From Candidatus Aminicenantota bacterium (lineage in GTDB: Bacteria > Acidobacteriota > Aminicenantia > Aminicenantales > Aminicenantaceae), in contig JAUWJP010000145.1 of assembly GCA_030607635.1 (NCBI GenBank), positions 1 to 5,076 on the forward strand: a DNA stretch of 5,076 bases, read 5' to 3'. Below, piece by piece: positions 1 to 5,076 of the stretch. Below the pieces are notes generated by a model. That model saw nothing but the letters and a program-made list of their open reading frames with translations. It made no database searches and was not told the origin of the DNA. The translations under genes were made by a program, and so were the position numbers. Position 1 is the stretch's first letter. Every line of letters begins with the position of its first letter.

Positions 1-513
1 CCAGGACATATCCCTCTCGACCAAGTTGAGATGAACATAAAACTCCAGAAGCGTGTCTGCCACGAAGCGCCATTCTATGTTTTAGGTCCTTTGGTCACGG
101 ATATAGCCCCGGGCTACGATCATATAGTCTCAGCCATAGGGGGAGCTATAGCTGCTGCGGCTGGGGCAGATTTCCTCTGTTATGTCACACCTTCCGAGCA
201 CCTCGGCCTCCCATCAGTCGACGATGTAAGGGTTGGCCTCATCGCCTCAAAGATTGCTGCCCATGCAGCTGATATCGTCAAGGGTGTCAAGGGCGCTCTG
301 GATAGAGATTTAAAAATATCTGAAGCCCGAAAAAACCTCGACTGGACAGAGCAGCAGAAACATGCCTTAGACCCCCATAAATTCCAGGACATAAGAAAGA
401 AAAGAAAGTCAAAATCTACGGCCTGTTCCATGTGTGGTGAATTCTGTGCCCTGAAGATTGTGAGCGAATTTCTCAACTCTGAAAAGGAAGAGGCCGATGA
501 CCTCTGCTTCTAA
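1..513 (+). CDS. thiC: Phosphomethylpyrimidine synthase ThiC, C-terminal part (5' end outside window)
   Basis: The frame is open from base 1 to the TAA at 511-513, giving 170 codons. The ATG at 31 is internal, because the preceding codons already read the conserved PGHIPLDQVE segment. ThiC is a radical-SAM enzyme that converts aminoimidazole ribotide to hydroxymethylpyrimidine phosphate for thiamine synthesis in the cytoplasm. Diagnostic blocks are CHEAPFYVLGPLVTDIAPGY, DHIVSAIGGAIAAAAGADFL, CYVTPSEHLGLP and IASKIAAHAADIVKG. Near the C-terminus is the cluster-binding motif CSMCGEFC, with Cys codons at 424, 433 and 445. Its spacing is C-x2-C-x3-C, one residue shorter than the C-x2-C-x4-C of E. 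coli-like ThiC; I recall the short form from anaerobes and archaea. About 40% of a roughly 430-residue protein is present. The paralogue BzaF (hydroxybenzimidazole synthase) is a less likely alternative that this fragment cannot exclude. The end overlaps the next gene by 17 bases. Confidence 0.95.
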   Translation, partial: PGHIPLDQVEMNIKLQKRVCHEAPFYVLGPLVTDIAPGYDHIVSAIGGAIAAAAGADFLCYVTPSEHLGLPSVDDVRVGLIASKIAAHAADIVKGVKGALDRDLKISEARKNLDWTEQQKHALDPHKFQDIRKKRKSKSTACSMCGEFCALKIVSEFLNSEKEEADDLCF

Positions 514-1333
514 AAAACTTCTTTTTGGCACAGCAGGAGTGCCTTTATCAGCTTCTCCATCCTCCACTTTAGCCGGTATTGGGAAAATTGCCCAAATGGG
601 CCTTGAATGCCTGGAAATCGAGTTTGTCAAAGGCGTGAAGATGGGAACTGACTTGGCTCAGAAGATAAAAGAAGAAGCAAAAGCACTCAATGTGGCCCTC
701 AGTGTTCACGCTCCTTATTATATAAACTTGAATTCGGCCGAGGAAGGAAAAAGGCTGGCAAGTCAGGAAAGACTCCTGCGCTCAGCCAGGATGGCCGAGA
801 TTTGTGGCGCTAAGAGTGTTGTCTTTCACGCTGGCTACTATGGAGGAGTTGGACCTGAAAAAGCCTCTCAAACCATAAAGGATGGATTGAAGGAGGTTGT
901 TTCCATTTTAAAATCAGATAGAACTCCGGTTATGCTCAGGCCGGAAACATTGGGAAAAAGGACGCAGTTCGGCTCGCTTGAGGATATTCTTTATCTGTGC
1001 CGCGAGGTGGATGGAATCCTGCCTTGTGTCGACTTCTGCCATATCCATGCAAGGGAAGGAAAAGCAAACAGCTACAGTGAATTCCACCGAATCCTTAAAA
1101 AAATCGAAAAAAAGCTGGGAAGCAAGGCTATTAAAAACATGCACATTCATATATCTGGAGTTGATTACAACGATAAAGGAGAAAAGAAACATTTGAACCT
1201 GAGAGATTCCGATTTCCGTTTTGATGACTGGATTCAAGCTTTGGAGAACTATGGAGTTGAAGGAACGATCATTTGTGAAAGTCCTAACTTAGAGCAGGAT
1301 GCGCTGATGTTGAAGCAATTATATAAAGGATGA
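497..1333 (+). CDS. Endonuclease IV-like TIM-barrel protein (AP endonuclease 2 / sugar-phosphate isomerase fold)
   Basis: This 278-residue protein has the length and motif order of endonuclease IV (Nfo), a metal-dependent AP endonuclease of base excision repair. Visible motifs are SVHAPYYINL (His71), VVFHAGYYGG (His111), LRPETLGK (Glu150), VDFCHIHARE (Asp179, His182), NMHIHISG (His216/His218), a KKHL segment (His232) and IICESP (Glu261). Most line up with the Nfo zinc ligands. However, the Nfo ENTAG segment becomes PETLG, moving the Glu by one, and DRH becomes KKH, losing an Asp. RPETxGK and CESP are, as I recall, typical of archaeal-type COG0648 proteins. Function is therefore inferred: a DNA repair nuclease or another TIM-barrel metalloenzyme. 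The ATG at 497 is preceded by a purine-rich AGGAAGAGG (485-493). The start lies inside the end of thiC, suggesting translational coupling, although a functional link to thiamine is not evident. Confidence 0.82.
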   Translation: MTSASKKLLFGTAGVPLSASPSSTLAGIGKIAQMGLECLEIEFVKGVKMGTDLAQKIKEEAKALNVALSVHAPYYINLNSAEEGKRLASQERLLRSARMAEICGAKSVVFHAGYYGGVGPEKASQTIKDGLKEVVSILKSDRTPVMLRPETLGKRTQFGSLEDILYLCREVDGILPCVDFCHIHAREGKANSYSEFHRILKKIEKKLGSKAIKNMHIHISGVDYNDKGEKKHLNLRDSDFRFDDWIQALENYGVEGTIICESPNLEQDALMLKQLYKG

Positions 1334-1334
1334 A

Positions 1335-1339
1335 GGAGG
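1335..1339 (+). promoter_or_regulatory. Ribosome binding site of the aldehyde dehydrogenase gene
   Basis: GGAGG lies 8 bases before the ATG at 1348. It decides between two nearby ATGs: the one at 1341 is too close to this site and reads only six codons before a stop, so 1348 is the start. Confidence 0.85.
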
Positions 1340-1347
1340 GATGAAAA

Positions 1348-2772
1348 ATGCGAGAATATAAGTTATTGATTAAAGGGAAATGGGAAGCATCAAAAAGCAG
1401 GCAAGAAATTAAATCTCCTTATGATCAGAATGTTGTTGGTAAAGTCTATTTTGCCGAAAAAGATAAAACAGAAAAGGCGGTCGCTGCCGCCCATGAAGCC
1501 TTCTCAGAAACAAAAAAACTCTCAAGTCTGGAACGTGCTCATGTCCTGGAGAAAATATCTTCAGGAATTGAAAAAAGAAAGGAAGAACTGGCAAAGTCGA
1601 TAACTCTCTCTGGTGGAAAAACCATCAAGGCATCCAGGACAGAAGTTGCCAGAGCAGCGAACACCTTTAAAATTGCGTCTGAAGAAGCCAAAAGAATAGG
1701 TGGAGAAATCATTCCCCTTGACCTGAGTGCCCAAACAAAGGAGCGCTGGGGCTTAGTGAGACGCTTCCCTATCGGAGTAATCTCTGCCATTTCTCCCTTC
1801 AATTTCCCGCTTAATCTTGTCGCTCATAAAGTTGCGCCAGCCATCGCTTCGGGTAATACGGTTGTCTTAAGGCCTGCCTCCCAGGTGGCAATAACATCCA
1901 TCCTTCTCGGTGAAATCATAAACGAGACAGATTATCCACAAGGCGGAGTAAACATCGTTCCCTCTGGATATGAGGCAGCCGATATTCTTCTTACGGATGA
2001 TAGGGTTAAAATGGTCACCTTCACCGGAAGCCCGGCTATTGGTTGGGAGCTTAAAAAGAGGGCCTACAAAAAAAAGGTGACGCTTGAACTTGGAGGGAAT
2101 GCAGCCGTCGTCATAGAGCCTGATGCAAACCTGGATTTTGCCCTTCCCAGGATGATAATGGGTTCCTTTTCTTACTCCGGGCAAATCTGCATATCCATTC
2201 AGAGGATATTTCTCCACGAGAAAATCTATGACCGGTTCATGGCTGATTTCATCGAAGCCAAAAAAAAACTCAAAATGGGAAATCCCCTTGAGGAAGAGAC
2301 AGATATCGGACCCATGATAACCCTTGATGCTGCAAAACAGACAGAGGAATGGGTCGAAGAGGCAGTTGAAAACGGCGCCCGCACCGTCCTGGGAGGAAAA
2401 AGAGATGGAGTTATGTTTGAGCCGACAATACTGGAAAACGTTAAGCCCGAACTTCGCATCTCCTGGATAGAAGCATTTGCGCCGGTTGTGGTCATTTACC
2501 GCTATAAAGATTTTGAGGAAGCTTTAAGAGGAGTCAATCATTCAATCTATGGCCTTCAAGCTGGAATTTTCACAAGTGACTTGAAAAAAGCTTTTCAAGC
2601 TTTTGAAGTCCTGGATGTGGGAGGTGTTATCATCAACGATATCCCCACTTTTCGAGTCGACCACATGCCATACGGCGGAGTGAAAGAGTCTGGTTTCGGC
2701 CGAGAAGGCCTTAGATACGCTATCGAAGAGATGACCGAAATCAAGCTAATGGCCCTAAACTTAAAGATATAG
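1348..2772 (+). CDS. NAD(P)-dependent aldehyde dehydrogenase, lactaldehyde dehydrogenase/GapN-like (ALDH family 21 type)
   Basis: This is a full-length 474-residue soluble aldehyde dehydrogenase, which oxidises an aldehyde to a carboxylate with NAD(P)+. Family motifs in order are SPFNFPLN (Asn152, oxyanion hole), the cofactor segment NTVVLRPASQ (170-179), VTFTGSPAIG (223-232), LELGGN with general base Glu247, FSYSGQICISIQR with nucleophile Cys281, IEAFAPVV with Glu375, and the C-terminal MPYGGVKESGFGREG. The GLQAGIFTSD, VIINDIPTFRVDHMPYGG and EEMTE segments point to the lactaldehyde dehydrogenase/non-phosphorylating GAPDH-like branch. The true substrate cannot be read from sequence. One oddity is Arg175, where most relatives have the Lys of the KPA/KPS motif. 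The gene follows the TIM-barrel gene by 14 bases and probably shares its transcript. It is followed by the terminator-like region. Catalytic residues are intact, so the enzyme is expected to be active. Confidence 0.93.
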   Translation: MREYKLLIKGKWEASKSRQEIKSPYDQNVVGKVYFAEKDKTEKAVAAAHEAFSETKKLSSLERAHVLEKISSGIEKRKEELAKSITLSGGKTIKASRTEVARAANTFKIASEEAKRIGGEIIPLDLSAQTKERWGLVRRFPIGVISAISPFNFPLNLVAHKVAPAIASGNTVVLRPASQVAITSILLGEIINETDYPQGGVNIVPSGYEAADILLTDDRVKMVTFTGSPAIGWELKKRAYKKKVTLELGGNAAVVIEPDANLDFALPRMIMGSFSYSGQICISIQRIFLHEKIYDRFMADFIEAKKKLKMGNPLEEETDIGPMITLDAAKQTEEWVEEAVENGARTVLGGKRDGVMFEPTILENVKPELRISWIEAFAPVVVIYRYKDFEEALRGVNHSIYGLQAGIFTSDLKKAFQAFEVLDVGGVIINDIPTFRVDHMPYGGVKESGFGREGLRYAIEEMTEIKLMALNLKI

Positions 2773-2799
2773 CCAGGCAAAGAAGCAATAGGATCAGAC

Positions 2800-2846
2800 T
2801 TTATTATGGGGCCTGGCCCCAATAAATTTCTTGACAGGCTTTTTTT
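2800..2846 (+). terminator. Probable intrinsic terminator, two overlapping hairpin options
   Basis: Option one is a hairpin at 2800-2826: TTTATT pairs with AATAAA, then after a two-base AT bulge GGGGC pairs with GCCCC around a CTG loop. It is followed by a weak U-rich run, TTTCTT. Option two pairs GCCTG (2811-2815) with CAGGC (2835-2839), directly followed by seven T (2840-2846), but its loop is 19 bases long. Both options use the same central bases and cannot form together. The location, 28 bases after the aldehyde dehydrogenase stop, fits transcription termination of the thiC-side unit. No folding energy was computed. Confidence 0.6.
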
Positions 2847-2859
2847 AGAATCCTAAACT
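2831..2859 (+). promoter_or_regulatory. Sigma-70-like promoter for the fumarase/oxidoreductase genes
   Basis: A perfect TTGACA (-35, 2831-2836) is separated by exactly 17 bases from TAAACT (-10, 2854-2859), which matches TATAAT at four of six positions. A start near 2866 would give a leader of about 45 bases before the ATG at 2910. The spacer contains the T7 tract, and the -35 box overlaps the 3' arm of the possible upstream terminator. I see no clear operator palindrome between -10 and the start codon. Confidence 0.6.
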
Positions 2860-2898
2860 AAGATTTAATTCAGCTCGTTTTAAAATCTATTCTTACCC

Positions 2899-2904
2899 GG
2901 AGGG
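2899..2904 (+). promoter_or_regulatory. Ribosome binding site of the fumarase alpha gene
   Basis: GGAGGG lies 5 bases before the ATG at 2910. This is a strong Shine-Dalgarno that fixes the start codon at the head of the second gene block. Confidence 0.85.
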
Positions 2905-2909
2905 ACTAT

Positions 2910-3767
2910 ATGAAAGTCGTAAGCTTAGCCAAGGTCAGGGATACAATAAAAGACCTAGTCCAGAAAGCAAATTTCGAACTCCAGGATGATGTGCTTGACA
3001 TCATCAAAGAAATGGAAAAAAAGGAAGAATCACCAGCAGGAAAAGAAGTCTTTAAACAAATTCTTGAGAACATAGAGATTGCCAAGGATGAAAAATTGGG
3101 GCTCTGCCAGGATACAGGTCTTGCTGTTTTTTTTGTAGAACTGGGAGAGGATGTAGAACTCAAAAAAGATGACGGCTTAGGAAGCCTGAGAGAAGCTATC
3201 ACCGAAGGCACAAAAGCTGGATATGAAGAAGGATATCTCAGGAAATCTGTGGTCGAGGATCCCATACGAAGAAAAAACACTGGAGATAACACTCCTGCTT
3301 ACATCCACTGGGAACTTGTTCCAGGCGATATCTTCAAAGTGACGTTTATTGCCAAGGGAGGAGGCGCTGAAAATATGAGTGCTGTCCGGATGTTTGCGCC
3401 GGCTGCTGGGATGGAAGGTATCGAAGATTTTGTGGTTGAAACCGTGGATAAAGGTGGCTCAAATCCTTGCCCGCCAATTATTGTAGGGGTTGGCGCTGGC
3501 GGAAACTTCGAATATTCTACTCTCCTGGCTAAAAAGGCTCTTTTGAGAAGGCCTCTGGGAACTCACAATGCTGATCCCTTCTACGCAGACATGGAAAGAA
3601 GACTGCTGGAAAGAATCAATAATTTGGGAATAGGACCTCAGGGCATGGGGGGGAGGATCACTGCTCTGGCCGTTCATGTTGAAGCCTTCCCCTGTCACAT
3701 CGCCTCCTTGCCAGCTGCAGTCAACATCGAATGCCATGCCCACAGAGTGCTGAGCTTCGAACTATAA
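2910..3767 (+). CDS. Fumarate hydratase class I, alpha subunit (two-subunit type)
   Basis: This 285-residue protein is the alpha (N-terminal) half of the iron-sulfur fumarase/L-tartrate dehydratase family, which reversibly hydrates fumarate to malate with a labile [4Fe-4S] cluster. The three expected cluster cysteines are present: Cys66 in GLCQDTG, Cys187 in SNPCPPIIVG and Cys275 in NIECHAHR. Other family marks are RKNTGDNTP (121-129), AKGGGAENMS (148-157), GVGAGGNFE (193-201), RPLGTHNADP (214-223) and GPQGMGGRITALAV (242-255). The length is normal for the separate alpha subunit; the roughly 180-200 residue beta subunit is not adjacent on either side and must lie elsewhere, perhaps downstream. 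Tartrate dehydratase is the main alternative, but pairing with a 2-oxoacid:ferredoxin oxidoreductase favours fumarase in a TCA-type pathway. The gene heads its unit, with its own promoter and strong ribosome binding site, and the next gene begins 18 bases later. Confidence 0.92.
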   Translation: MKVVSLAKVRDTIKDLVQKANFELQDDVLDIIKEMEKKEESPAGKEVFKQILENIEIAKDEKLGLCQDTGLAVFFVELGEDVELKKDDGLGSLREAITEGTKAGYEEGYLRKSVVEDPIRRKNTGDNTPAYIHWELVPGDIFKVTFIAKGGGAENMSAVRMFAPAAGMEGIEDFVVETVDKGGSNPCPPIIVGVGAGGNFEYSTLLAKKALLRRPLGTHNADPFYADMERRLLERINNLGIGPQGMGGRITALAVHVEAFPCHIASLPAAVNIECHAHRVLSFEL

Positions 3768-3785
3768 ACAAAAACGGAACAATAA

Positions 3786-4010
3786 ATGCCATTTAAAGGC
3801 TACGTTGAAATTTCCATTGAACGCTGTAAGGGGTGTAATTTATGTGTGATCCACTGTCCAACTGATTGTCTGGCACTTAACACGTCGGACACAAATAGCT
3901 ACGGCTTACACTACGCCTACCTGACTGATGAGGATAAATGTATTGCCTGTCAAAACTGTTCGGTGATCTGTCCGGATGCAGCAATAACGGTTTACAAAAA
4001 GGTGGAATAA
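3786..4010 (+). CDS. korD: 2x[4Fe-4S] ferredoxin, delta subunit of 2-oxoacid:ferredoxin oxidoreductase
   Basis: This 74-residue ferredoxin has two complete cluster motifs of the form C-x2-C-x2-C-x3-C-P. The first has Cys14, Cys17, Cys20 and Cys24; the second has Cys52, Cys55, Cys58 and Cys62. The first cluster segment ends CPTDCLAL and the second CPDAAITVYK, as is usual for small delta subunits of KOR/VOR complexes. It would carry electrons from the TPP-containing catalytic subunit to free ferredoxin, or the reverse during reductive carboxylation. The gene lies 18 bases after the fumarase alpha gene and 22 bases before the oxidoreductase alpha gene, which supports the subunit assignment. The ribosome binding site is weak (CGGA, 3775-3778, 7 bases before ATG). 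The symbol is by position and family; vorD would apply if the complex acts on branched-chain 2-oxoacids. Confidence 0.88.
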   Translation: MPFKGYVEISIERCKGCNLCVIHCPTDCLALNTSDTNSYGLHYAYLTDEDKCIACQNCSVICPDAAITVYKKVE

Positions 4011-4021
4011 CTTTCAATCAT

Positions 4022-4025
4022 GGAG
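4022..4025 (+). promoter_or_regulatory. Ribosome binding site deciding a TTG start for the oxidoreductase alpha subunit
   Basis: GGAG lies 7 bases before the TTG at 4033. The in-frame ATG at 4051 has only a GGGTGA-like match about 10 bases upstream. The site therefore favours the TTG start, which also restores a family-typical GEIKFMKGNEA N-terminus. Confidence 0.65.
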
Positions 4026-4032
4026 ACAAAAG

Positions 4033-5076
4033 TTGGGTGAAATAAAATTCATGAAGGGCAATGAAGCGCTGGCAGAGGCGGCAATTCGTGCCGGCCTTCA
4101 GGGTTATTTCGGATATCCGATAACCCCTCAGTCAGAGGTGATAGAATATCTGGCCAGGGAGGAGCCAAAGCATAATTACGTTCTTATTCAAGCTGAAAGT
4201 GAGTTGGCAGCCGTTAATATGCTCTACGGATCAGCCGGTGCTGGAAGCCGGGTGATGACTACAACATCCTCCCCTGGATTTACATTGATGCAGGAGGGGA
4301 TTTCCTACATTGCCTGTACTGAGCTTCCTTGTGTACTTGTCAATGTGGTCCGGGGCGGCCCAGGACTCGGAACCATTCAACCCAGCCAAGGCGACTATTT
4401 TCAGGCCGTTAAGGGCGGCGGCCATGGAGATTACAACACTCCAGTACTGGGGCCAAATTCAGTCCAGGAGATGATCGACCACGTTTATCTGGCCGTTGAA
4501 TTAGCCGACAAATACCTTACTCCGGTCGTGATTTTGTCCGACGGTGCTATTGGCCAGATGATGGAAAAGGTGACTCTGCCTGAACCTATCCCATACAAAC
4601 CTAACAAGCCCTGGGCTACTACAGGGAAAACAGCTGATAGGGAAAGAAATATCCTCACCTCCCTCTTCATCCAGTCTGAAGCTATGGAAAAACGGAATTT
4701 GATGCTTCAGGAAAAATACAGAAAAATTAAAGAAAATGAGGTTCGGTACGAAGAATATCAGATAGAGGATGCTGAAATCATCGTTACAGCTTATGGTCTA
4801 AGTTCACGGATTTCAAAAAAGGCAGTAGAACTTGGCCGGGAAGCTGGAATCAAAATGGGTCTCTTCAGACCCATCAGTCTATGGCCATTCCCCTCAAAAC
4901 AAATAGAAGAGATTGCATCCAAAGATCAGGTCAAATTCTTCATTTCTATTGAAATGAATGCTGGCCAGATGGTGGAGGATGTCAGATTAGCTGTCTGCGG
5001 TAAAAAACCTGTTCATTTTTATGGTCGACAGGGTGGTATCGTCCCGACTCCCCAGGAGGTCTTTAATTCCATCAAG
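4033..5076 (+). CDS. korA: 2-oxoacid:ferredoxin oxidoreductase alpha subunit, KorA/VorB type (3' end outside window)
   Basis: The frame is open from the TTG at 4033 to the window end, 348 codons without a stop, and close to the full length of about 350-360 residues. It encodes the alpha subunit of a TPP- and ferredoxin-dependent enzyme that interconverts a 2-oxoacid and an acyl-CoA plus CO2. Motifs are MKGNEALAEAAIRAG (7-21), FGYPITPQ with the conserved Thr31 in the substrate region, LIQAESELAAVNM (around 51-63), the GGPGLG loop (108-113) with QPSQGDYFQA after it, KGGGHGDY, and LSDGAIGQMME closing the N-terminal domain. A linker leads to the second domain from about residue 247 (AEIIVTAYG), ending in GRQGGIVPTPQEV. 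TPP itself is held mainly by the beta subunit, not seen here. The sequence closely resembles proteins named VorB, so 2-oxoisovalerate is a real alternative to 2-oxoglutarate. The ATG at 4051 is the alternative start. Confidence 0.9.
   Translation, partial: MGEIKFMKGNEALAEAAIRAGLQGYFGYPITPQSEVIEYLAREEPKHNYVLIQAESELAAVNMLYGSAGAGSRVMTTTSSPGFTLMQEGISYIACTELPCVLVNVVRGGPGLGTIQPSQGDYFQAVKGGGHGDYNTPVLGPNSVQEMIDHVYLAVELADKYLTPVVILSDGAIGQMMEKVTLPEPIPYKPNKPWATTGKTADRERNILTSLFIQSEAMEKRNLMLQEKYRKIKENEVRYEEYQIEDAEIIVTAYGLSSRISKKAVELGREAGIKMGLFRPISLWPFPSKQIEEIASKDQVKFFISIEMNAGQMVEDVRLAVCGKKPVHFYGRQGGIVPTPQEVFNSIK

Noticed and set aside
31..33. ATG at 31 as the start of a small separate gene
   Set aside because: The frame continues upstream to base 1 with conserved ThiC residues, so this Met is internal to a gene that begins outside the window.
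914..1237. 107-codon minus-strand open frame inside the TIM-barrel gene
   Set aside because: The opposite strand carries the metal-binding motifs, and this frame has no convincing features of its own.
1341..1361. ATG at 1341 as an alternative start or leader peptide
   Set aside because: It reads only six codons before TAA and begins directly after the Shine-Dalgarno, too close for efficient initiation.
1867..2217. 116-codon minus-strand open frame inside the aldehyde dehydrogenase gene
   Set aside because: It has no family resemblance and runs opposite conserved aldehyde dehydrogenase motifs, so it is a shadow frame.
2588..2605. Tandem 9-base repeat AAGCTTTTC/AAGCTTTTG
   Set aside because: It encodes the ordinary KAFQAF segment of a conserved helix near the end of the aldehyde dehydrogenase. 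Two copies inside coding sequence are not a repeat element.
2773..2909. Riboswitch (for example TPP) or tRNA in the intergenic gap
   Set aside because: The expected leader after the predicted start near 2866 is only about 45 bases, there is no TPP-box-like sequence, and no cloverleaf could be drawn.
2906..3292. 128-codon open frame on the minus strand across the fumarase alpha gene
   Set aside because: Its translation is Ser/Phe-rich with no recognisable motif, and it lies opposite a strongly supported gene with all three cluster cysteines. It is an antisense shadow.
3647..3653. Run of seven G in the fumarase alpha gene as a frameshift site
   Set aside because: The frame reads through it into the conserved GMGGRITALAV segment without a break, so there is no sign of recoding.

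Overview
The window looks like ordinary chromosomal DNA from an anaerobic bacterium. Oxygen-sensitive iron-sulfur enzymes dominate: ThiC, a class I fumarase, and a 2-oxoacid:ferredoxin oxidoreductase with its own 2x[4Fe-4S] ferredoxin. Shine-Dalgarno sequences and one sigma-70-like promoter point to Bacteria rather than Archaea, although the TIM-barrel protein is of a type I associate with archaeal and deep-branching anaerobe genomes. The phylum cannot be fixed from this sequence. All six genes lie on the + strand, and coding density is high.

Left block (1-2772): the C-terminal part of thiC (thiamine pyrimidine synthesis, 5' end outside the window) overlaps by 17 bases a gene for an endonuclease IV-like TIM-barrel protein. 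That gene is followed after 14 bases by an aldehyde dehydrogenase of the lactaldehyde dehydrogenase/GapN-like (family 21) kind with a strong Shine-Dalgarno. The tight packing suggests one transcript.

Junction (2773-2909): the only sizeable intergenic gap, 137 bases. It holds a GC-rich hairpin, a second possible hairpin ending in seven T, and a TTGACA-N17-TAAACT promoter whose -35 box sits inside the terminator-like structure. It probably separates two transcription units.

Right block (2910-5076): the alpha subunit of a two-subunit class I fumarase, a small dicluster ferredoxin (delta subunit), and the alpha subunit of a 2-oxoacid:ferredoxin oxidoreductase (KorA/VorB type). The last gene runs off the window and probably starts at a TTG. 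Fumarase plus ferredoxin-dependent 2-oxoacid oxidoreductase suggests a partial or reductive TCA segment, but the alpha subunit resembles the VorB-named family as much as KorA, so the substrate is open. The fumarase beta subunit and the remaining oxidoreductase subunits are expected downstream of the window.

I found no mobile element, CRISPR array, RNA gene or clearly new system. The points most worth checking are the altered metal-ligand pattern of the endonuclease IV-like protein and the overlapping terminator/promoter at 2772-2859.
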